In this document: positions 1 to 5,570 of the stretch, one piece after another
How the letters are laid out: every line of letters begins with the position of its first letter
How positions within the stretch are numbered: the stretch's first letter is position 1
From: an uncultured archaeon
Lineage (GTDB): Archaea; Thermoproteota; Nitrososphaeria; Nitrososphaerales; CALBXV01
Length of the DNA stretch: 6,632 nt
Assembly: GCA_937890045.1 (NCBI GenBank)
Contig: CALBXV010000637.1
Span: forward strand, 1-6,632
Direction of reading: 5' to 3'
Translations under genes and position numbers: made by a program
Notes under the pieces: generated by a model
Told to the model about the DNA's origin: nothing
What the model saw: the letters and a program-made list of their open reading frames with translations, nothing else
Databases searched by the model: none

Positions 1-561
1 GCATGTAAATAACTTAGTTGGAATTTTTGATGATTGTAAACTATTTAAAAATTTATCATCATTAAAATATTTCATAAATAACCAAGACCACAATCCAACC
101 CCATCAAATTCATCCATATCTGTTTGATTTATAAGTAATCCATTAGAACTACTTTGATTACTCGAAGTAAACATAAGTAAATGAGGTTCATTAATTACTT
201 TATCAAAACCATGTGCAGATAATATAAAATAAACTTTTTTACTATCAATCCCCTTAGATTTGAAATAGTTTAATACTTTTCTATACTCAAAAATAGTTAA
301 ATTCATTTCATCTTCTTCATGTACTACATATATTTTTTTATTTGGTTTAAATCGACTATCCCAATCTTTTAACCAAGGAGCATTTCTAAAATCAAAACTT
401 ATCGGTTGTCTATTTGCAGAATTATGAATAGTATTATCTATAAATGGAAAATATACCCCATCAAAATCATCTTCAATTACTTCTCTCATTTGTTTTTCAA
501 GCATAAACATACCATCTGGTATCATAATATCATTTTCAAAATTATTCATTATACTATTCAT
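1..561 (-). CDS. Glycosyltransferase-like protein, third paralogue (3'-truncated by window edge)
   Basis: The first 187 codons are open to the left edge without a stop, so the C-terminus is missing. I chose the ATG at 561 because it overlaps the upstream TGA as ATGA and has GTGAG five bases before it. An in-frame ATG at 549 has no such signal. Residues 104-115 (GIDSKKVYFILS) match NLDSKQVIFMSY in the protein at 1802-2971 and KLNPKNILYVTG in the one at 2961-4244. Each follows a hydrophobic strand (here KKIYVVHE, 75-82) and a helix-like stretch, as in a Rossmann-type N-terminal domain. The visible end, KLFTC, lines up with the start of the CYN motif of those two proteins. I infer that this is a third, diverged member of the same family. 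The catalytic-type C-terminal half lies outside the window, so enzymatic function is unproven. No signal peptide or membrane segment is seen, which fits a cytoplasmic protein. Confidence 0.6.
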   Translation of the reverse strand, partial: MNSIMNNFENDIMIPDGMFMLEKQMREVIEDDFDGVYFPFIDNTIHNSANRQPISFDFRNAPWLKDWDSRFKPNKKIYVVHEEDEMNLTIFEYRKVLNYFKSKGIDSKKVYFILSAHGFDKVINEPHLLMFTSSNQSSSNGLLINQTDMDEFDGVGLWSWLFMKYFNDDKFLNSLQSSKIPTKLFTC

Positions 562-1805
562 ATTATCTCACTATAATGTTTTGGTAACAACCCAATATGA
601 TCTTTTAAAGGATTGTCTGTATATTTCCAACTTAAATGCTCACAATTAAAAAATATAACAGTATTATCATATGTAGCAAAAGCTTTTTGTGTACTACCAA
701 AATAATACAACTCAAATATATCTCTGCTCCATTTTATATTTGATTTAGTAAATACGCAAAATCCCTTATAGTTATTTAATTTTGGAATATCATTTATATC
801 ATCTATTTCTATAAATTTTAATTCAAACTTAAACCAAAATTCGTCAAACCATGTTGTTGTTCCCTCAAAATAAAATTTTTCATCATCAAGAAACTGCTTT
901 CTATTTTTTTCTATTCTATCACAACATGCATCAAATTCTTTTTTATTATTAGATTTTATATAAACATTTAAAGGAAAACTATTTCTTGCTATTTTTGCAT
1001 ACAACATTCGTGAATCATCTACCCAACTTGCCATTTTATAATCAGCTCTATGTATCAAATCAAATTTTAAAATATTTACTTTTGGTGCACTTGCTGCTAA
1101 GTTTGTATTTTGATCATTTGGAGCAATAGTATTTTTTCTATCTATATTAGCTTTTGTTCCAACATCCCATTCAAAAATTACAGGATAATTTATTTTATCA
1201 ATAACATATTTTTTAAACTGTTCATAATTTGTTATTGGTATTCCACCAAGACTCATTTCATATTTTTTATTAGTAAAAAATAATACTGGTATTTTATCCA
1301 ATCCAAGAAAATAAGAAACCATAATTCTACCCTGACCAGGATGAAGGCCAAATGCCCAAGTAGGATGTTTAAGACTCTTTACCCTTCCATTTGGAATAAT
1401 TGTACCTGGATTATAACCTAATTCTATAACACTTTCAACGTCCTTATCTTTAAATTTCAATAAATCTAATCCAATAATACCAAGTGGATAAGTAAACCCT
1501 ATTTCCAAAATACTTTGACACATCCATTTCTGTAACCAAAAATGATGGCCATAAAGACCATATTCCATGTAACTTTTATGAAAAATACCTTGAGTAATTT
1601 GAGAATAGAATCCACTCTCACCGTGCATCATACCACCATGATTTATTGACATCTTATCTAAATCTTTTAAATCCCCTACCCAATCAGTATGATAAATATC
1701 AAAATTTTCAATGTACTCTACTACACCATTATTTTTATCTAACAATTCAAAATATTCTTCAAAAGTAAAATTCTCTGATGTATGACAATGTTCTGTTATT
1801 TTCAT
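558..1805 (-). CDS. Conserved-looking protein of unknown function with HPGQGR motif
   Basis: I do not recognise this 415-residue protein. It starts at an ATG that overlaps the upstream stop as ATGA, with TTGAG three bases before it and AGGGA twelve bases before it. It ends in an ATGA overlap with the next gene, so it is probably translated by coupling within the operon. The most distinctive part is the N-terminal half: an aromatic and histidine-rich stretch (HGGMMHG at 56-62, YGHHFW at 85-90), then YPLGIIGLD (106-114), PNGR (138-141), and HPTWAFGLHPGQGR (147-160), followed by a hydrophobic strand, IPVLFF (172-177). The order of a short strand, a G-x-x-R-like turn and a helix faintly recalls ParB/sulfiredoxin-type folds, but this is only a resemblance. 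The C-terminal half (about 245-415) is rich in aromatic and charged residues, with no motif I can name. No signal peptide, membrane segment or cysteine cluster is visible. Its place between two glycosyltransferase-like genes suggests a role in the same process. Confidence 0.75.
   Translation of the reverse strand: MKITEHCHTSENFTFEEYFELLDKNNGVVEYIENFDIYHTDWVGDLKDLDKMSINHGGMMHGESGFYSQITQGIFHKSYMEYGLYGHHFWLQKWMCQSILEIGFTYPLGIIGLDLLKFKDKDVESVIELGYNPGTIIPNGRVKSLKHPTWAFGLHPGQGRIMVSYFLGLDKIPVLFFTNKKYEMSLGGIPITNYEQFKKYVIDKINYPVIFEWDVGTKANIDRKNTIAPNDQNTNLAASAPKVNILKFDLIHRADYKMASWVDDSRMLYAKIARNSFPLNVYIKSNNKKEFDACCDRIEKNRKQFLDDEKFYFEGTTTWFDEFWFKFELKFIEIDDINDIPKLNNYKGFCVFTKSNIKWSRDIFELYYFGSTQKAFATYDNTVIFFNCEHLSWKYTDNPLKDHIGLLPKHYSEII
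567..571 (-). promoter_or_regulatory. Weak ribosome binding site GTGAG before the left-edge gene
   Basis: GTGAG on the minus strand ends five bases before the ATG at 561. Together with the ATGA stop-start overlap it favours this start over the in-frame ATG at 549. It lies wholly inside the upstream coding sequence, so it would work by translational coupling. Confidence 0.3.
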
Positions 1806-2971
1806 AAACTCAACAAATCCCTAATAAATTTATTCCATATCTTTTCTTTTATTTCTTTTGAACGTACCAGTTCTCGATTATAAATAACCTTTGGTATAAC
1901 CTCTCTACAATATATATCATGAAATTCCTTATCATCCATTTTACAGACTTTTTCTATCGCATCAACTACAGCTAATAACCTATCTGTATGATTTACTATA
2001 TCATCATAACTCTCATCAAATAATTCAGGAAAGGTTTTATATCCCATTGACCTCATATATTTCAATACACCATAACTTCCTAAATGAATAAATGGTTGAC
2101 AATTAAGTGCCTTATAAGTTTTCTCACTCATTTCAAAAATAGTCTTATGAGATTGTGGTAATGATTTACTATACATATAACTTTCAGTTATAATATTAAA
2201 ATAAGAATTTTTAATATGATTCGTATCAACTGGTCTATCATTTTTATCCACCTCTTCCATAGTTTGATCAAGTATAAGTGGAACTCGTTTAACCATTTCA
2301 GTTTTTGCATAATCATCAACTAACTTTCCATATCCCTTTGTAATATCAAATCCTAAATCACTTGTGAAATTACTACTCATTTGTTCTGGAGAACCATATC
2401 TAAATAAAAGAGAAATTAATCCTTGTTTATCAAGTCCTCTCCTAAACAATTCTGTAACCAAAAGCATTCTGTATTCTTTTGCGTTAGCATTATAACAAAC
2501 ATATCTATATGGTTTTTTATCTGTTGTTGGTAATGGTAAATCACCAAAATTTTCATACCGTTCAAAAAGATAAGTATCCATTGCAACAACATTAATTGGA
2601 TACTGTCTAAATTTAGGAAACTCGTCTAATAATAATTTATAAGTTTCATCACTTCGTAATTCATATGACATAAAAATCACTTGTTTTGAATCTAAATTAA
2701 ATTTTTTAATTAAATCCACTACCCAATTTAAAGTCATTTTTTGTAAAGCTTCACCGTCAGACACTAAAAGTAATTTCATTTTACCTTGATTAATCAATTC
2801 AACTTTTGATTTATCAAAATGATTTCCACATCCACTCCACAAGATATAAAAATTATTATTTTTATCCAAATCATTAATTTTTCTTTTATTAATTTTTATA
2901 CCAACATTTTCTACTCTATCAAAAAATCCCATAGGAATATTAATATCATCAAATATAAAATTATATTGCAT
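1802..2971 (-). CDS. Glycosyltransferase-like protein (putative GT-B fold), paralogue B
   Basis: This 389-residue protein is probably a cytoplasmic glycosyltransferase. It shares, in the same order, several motifs with the neighbour at 2961-4244: LDSKQVIFMS (93-102), CYN followed by EYRMLLVTELFRRGL (159-180), FNIITES (258-264), SEKTYKAL (282-289), QPFIHLGSYGVLKYM (292-306), GYKTF (310-314) and DESYD (319-323). The block [ST]EK-x-[YFW]-K-[AP]-[LI] followed by PFI-x-x-G resembles the donor-binding segment of GT-B enzymes such as the fucosyltransferase families. That comparison is from memory, and the sugar and acceptor cannot be named. The ATG at 2971 lies inside the upstream gene (11-base overlap), with AAGAG nine bases before it. 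Compared with its paralogue it lacks the basic RTPRGHR form of the middle motif (NANAKEYR here), which may reflect a different substrate or lower activity. The gene ends in an ATGA overlap with the next frame. Confidence 0.6.
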   Translation of the reverse strand: MQYNFIFDDINIPMGFFDRVENVGIKINKRKINDLDKNNNFYILWSGCGNHFDKSKVELINQGKMKLLLVSDGEALQKMTLNWVVDLIKKFNLDSKQVIFMSYELRSDETYKLLLDEFPKFRQYPINVVAMDTYLFERYENFGDLPLPTTDKKPYRYVCYNANAKEYRMLLVTELFRRGLDKQGLISLLFRYGSPEQMSSNFTSDLGFDITKGYGKLVDDYAKTEMVKRVPLILDQTMEEVDKNDRPVDTNHIKNSYFNIITESYMYSKSLPQSHKTIFEMSEKTYKALNCQPFIHLGSYGVLKYMRSMGYKTFPELFDESYDDIVNHTDRLLAVVDAIEKVCKMDDKEFHDIYCREVIPKVIYNRELVRSKEIKEKIWNKFIRDLLSL

Positions 2972-4244
2972 TTTTTAATACTCTTAAAAAATCATTAAAA
3001 CTTGCAAGATTAAATAAATGATTATGATTATGTTTTAACCTTGAAATTAATTGTTCATACCAATTTTCCATTTCTTCCATACTATAAGTACACAACCTTT
3101 CTATCTCTTTAGTAATCGCCTTCATCCTTTTTACTGGATGTTTTTCTTTATCATAAGACTCATCAATAAACGGATGAAATGTTTTAAATCCTTGTCGTTT
3201 TAATTCTTCTAAACTACCACTACATCCAACAAAAATAAACGGATGATAGTTTAATATCGGTTTCCATACTTTTTCGTCTAAAAAAACTGCCTCTTCTTCA
3301 AATAAAGTATTTGTAGTAACAGAAAAAAATGATTCTTCATATGGCCAAGTTGGTGATGTATCAAAATGATTTGTTCTCCACTCATCCACATCTACAATAT
3401 ACGGTGTTCCTTCATTAAATTCTTTTATAAGTTTTAACATTCTACTTCTTAAATTTCTACCAAGGCCTAAATTAATAAAATAACCATTTAACCACGAATT
3501 ATCAAACTTTTGACAAGATATAAAACCTTTCGATATTAACCCACTACCATGTAATAAAGATAATAAATATAATCTATGCCCTCTTGGTGTTCTATTGTAA
3601 CACAAAAAATGTTTTCTTCTCTTTTTATTAGATTCTAAATCTGCAGTTTTCCACTTAGTTTTAAAATCCAAAAATCTTTCATTATTAAATGAATGTACAA
3701 CTATATCATCTAAATCAGAATACTTAGATTTTGGTTTCCACTTTTTATAATCTTCTTGTAATAACCAATTTCCAGTTACATATAAAATATTTTTTGGATT
3801 TAATTTTAATTTTACTATTTCATCATAAATTATTTCATATATATCATTACCTAACCAATTAGTAGAATAACCTTCCATTGGTTGATAAATCATAATAACT
3901 GCTTTATCCTTTCTAACTTGATTTATTGTTGTTTCACTAACTCCACTAAATAATGATTCTATAGAATTCCCTTCTTCATATTTTCCTAACCACCCACGTG
4001 GATCTCCAATACAATCAAGAACATAAATCCACTTATTTTTTAAATTTTGTTTTTTAATATTATCAACGGAATCAATTTTAAAATCAATTTTAAACCTTTT
4101 AAACATCTCTGTTAAATAAGGTGGTAAATATAATTGAAAAATATTTGAAGTGTCTTTATTTTTATCAGTAATTTTTTGACCTATCAATCCATTTGGACTT
4201 TCAATTTTATCTTGTTTATAAAAATCATAACCTAATGTAATCAT
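2961..4244 (-). CDS. Glycosyltransferase-like protein (putative GT-B fold), paralogue A
   Basis: A 427-residue protein if it starts at the ATG at 4244. A GTG three codons upstream (4253) is also open, but it lies only three bases from the purine-rich AAAAGG and is less likely. The N-terminal half shows alternating strands and helices, including KWIYVLD (71-77), AVIMIYQ (115-121) and LNPKNILYVT (148-157). The middle carries CYNRTPRGHR (215-224) and LISKGFIS (236-243). The C-terminal half has FFSVTTNT (306-313), DEKVWKPI (323-330), HPFIFVGCSGSLEEL (334-348), GFKTF (352-356) and DESYD (361-365). This order is shared with the protein at 1802-2971. An EK-x-x-K-P block before PFI-x-x-G suggests a GT-B type nucleotide-sugar transferase, by resemblance only. 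No signal peptide or membrane helix is visible. The start lies nine bases after the stop of the radical SAM gene, so co-expression is very likely. The histidine-rich stretch near residues 405-410 (KHNHNH) is unusual but unexplained. Confidence 0.65.
   Translation of the reverse strand: MITLGYDFYKQDKIESPNGLIGQKITDKNKDTSNIFQLYLPPYLTEMFKRFKIDFKIDSVDNIKKQNLKNKWIYVLDCIGDPRGWLGKYEEGNSIESLFSGVSETTINQVRKDKAVIMIYQPMEGYSTNWLGNDIYEIIYDEIVKLKLNPKNILYVTGNWLLQEDYKKWKPKSKYSDLDDIVVHSFNNERFLDFKTKWKTADLESNKKRRKHFLCYNRTPRGHRLYLLSLLHGSGLISKGFISCQKFDNSWLNGYFINLGLGRNLRSRMLKLIKEFNEGTPYIVDVDEWRTNHFDTSPTWPYEESFFSVTTNTLFEEEAVFLDEKVWKPILNYHPFIFVGCSGSLEELKRQGFKTFHPFIDESYDKEKHPVKRMKAITKEIERLCTYSMEEMENWYEQLISRLKHNHNHLFNLASFNDFLRVLKNAI
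2981..2985 (-). promoter_or_regulatory. Shine-Dalgarno-like AAGAG before paralogue B
   Basis: AAGAG on the minus strand lies nine bases before the ATG at 2971 and inside the 3' end of the upstream gene. The spacing and purine content fit a moderate ribosome binding site and support the chosen start, although the two frames overlap by 11 bases. Confidence 0.4.
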
Positions 4245-4250
4245 TAAAAT

Positions 4251-4262
4251 CACTTACCTTTT
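4251..4262 (-). promoter_or_regulatory. Ribosome binding region deciding the start of glycosyltransferase-like paralogue A
   Basis: Read on the minus strand this is AAAAGGTAAGTG, covering the last codons and the TAA of the radical SAM gene. AAAAGG ends 12 bases before the ATG at 4244, and AAGTG ends six bases before it. The alternative GTG at 4253 is only three bases after AGG, too close for normal initiation. This supports the ATG at 4244 and reinitiation by ribosomes that finish the upstream gene. Confidence 0.4.
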
Positions 4263-5570
4263 TAAATCAATGGCCATTAATTTTCCTAGGGCCCTTAATT
4301 CTGGAAATGTATTCAATAAATTTTGATTTCTAAGTTTATCCAGCTTACTCATATTTTCAAAATAAATTGGTAAATATTTTACATGGTTTTTCGAATACAT
4401 ATAATCTACAAGTTTATCCATTTCAACTATTAAATGGTCATGATCATCATAATTTGGATATTTTTTAATAAACCACCCTTTAAAAATCCCAATATCTTCT
4501 TTAACTCTATCTTTCATTTCTTCTGATAAAACAGTTATAGATTGAAAATTGGGCCAATGTAAATAATCAATATCAATTCTCTTTGGATTTTTCACAAAAT
4601 CTATTTGCAATAATTTTGTTAAAAAATTGGTCAAATTTAAACTGTTTGTAATCTGTGCAACACAGTGTACTGTAAAATATATATGAGGACATTTTTCTCT
4701 TATAATTTCTCTATTATTCAAAATTACTTCCCAATTCATTCCCTTTCTAATATACTCTCCGCGTTCTCCACTTTCATCCAAACTAACAGATAAATTAATT
4801 AAAGGAAAATGATTCCACATTTCTAACAAATCATATTGTTTATATCTTAACTTGCTGAAATTAGTATTATAATGCAACTTAGGAAAATTTTTAATCTGAA
4901 TTAACTTTTCTAATATTCTATAATGATACTCAGTAACTAATGGTTCTCCACCTGCAAAATAAATAAATTCGACATCTTTTAAATAAAGTTCAAGTTTATC
5001 CCAAAGTTTATCATCGCTTCCATCAATCTCTAATACCTTTCTATCCGTATCCCCTCCTTCTATTAAAGGCCAGCCGGTATTTTTAGTTAATTTTAATGCA
5101 TCTTCATACCACGCAGAACTAAATCTATGTGAACACATTATACATTTAAAATTACAAATATTACTAAATCTAATATCCAAATATTTTAAATCAAACTTTT
5201 TTAATTGGCCAGTTCTTTTATCGGTATTTTCTATAAGAGTATTTAAAACAGGATATTCACCATATAATTTCCAATCTTTTAAATGGAATGTTTTATTCTT
5301 TTCTTGTCTATAACTACGATATCCCAATTCTTCAATATCATAACAAACATTACAAGCAGGATCTTTTTCTCCGTTCATCATTTTTTTACGAAGTTGATTC
5401 ATAAAAGAACTATTCATTGCCTCTTTAACTGTTTGAAATGACAAATCACCACAAGTTTTAGTATAATGCTCACTCTCCGCTATACAACAAGGACCTACAA
5501 GTCCTTCTGTATTCGCATACAAATGTACCCAAGGCAATATACAAAAAGTATCTTTATCAGATTTCGACAT
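4254..5570 (-). CDS. Radical SAM enzyme with N-terminal twitch domain
   Basis: This 438-residue protein has two iron-sulfur signatures. The N-terminal part holds CILPW (10-14), GPCC (26-29), C40 and a C-x-x-C pair (C73, C76), the pattern of a twitch/SPASM-like auxiliary-cluster domain placed before the core. The radical SAM core follows, with CNFKCIMC (C139, C143, C146; C-x3-C-x2-C) binding the [4Fe-4S] cluster that cleaves S-adenosylmethionine. After it come the GGEP motif (207-210), which contacts the SAM amino group, and later core strands such as LINLSVSLDES (257-267). The architecture matches the N-twitch radical SAM proteins known from many phages and from surface-polysaccharide loci. 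Their reactions are mostly unknown, so no substrate is proposed. I prefer the ATG at 5570, which has AAGAA ten bases upstream, over an in-frame GTG at 5591 with no purine-rich leader. This start overlaps the end of the LamG gene by 14 bases. The protein is expected to be cytoplasmic. Confidence 0.92.
   Translation of the reverse strand: MSKSDKDTFCILPWVHLYANTEGLVGPCCIAESEHYTKTCGDLSFQTVKEAMNSSFMNQLRKKMMNGEKDPACNVCYDIEELGYRSYRQEKNKTFHLKDWKLYGEYPVLNTLIENTDKRTGQLKKFDLKYLDIRFSNICNFKCIMCSHRFSSAWYEDALKLTKNTGWPLIEGGDTDRKVLEIDGSDDKLWDKLELYLKDVEFIYFAGGEPLVTEYHYRILEKLIQIKNFPKLHYNTNFSKLRYKQYDLLEMWNHFPLINLSVSLDESGERGEYIRKGMNWEVILNNREIIREKCPHIYFTVHCVAQITNSLNLTNFLTKLLQIDFVKNPKRIDIDYLHWPNFQSITVLSEEMKDRVKEDIGIFKGWFIKKYPNYDDHDHLIVEMDKLVDYMYSKNHVKYLPIYFENMSKLDKLRNQNLLNTFPELRALGKLMAIDLKR

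Noticed and set aside
1879..1886. TATAAATA on the plus strand, the T4-type late promoter core
   Set aside because: It lies inside a gene on the opposite strand and points at no plus-strand gene. Such an octamer is expected by chance at this base composition.
4245..4253. GTG at 4253 as the start of glycosyltransferase-like paralogue A
   Set aside because: It is only three bases from the AAAAGG ribosome site. The ATG at 4244 has more workable spacing.
4285..4296. G+C-rich palindromes CCTAGG and AGGGCCCT near the end of the radical SAM gene
   Set aside because: The palindrome has no loop and no following T-run in the direction of transcription, and it lies inside coding sequence. It is not a credible terminator.
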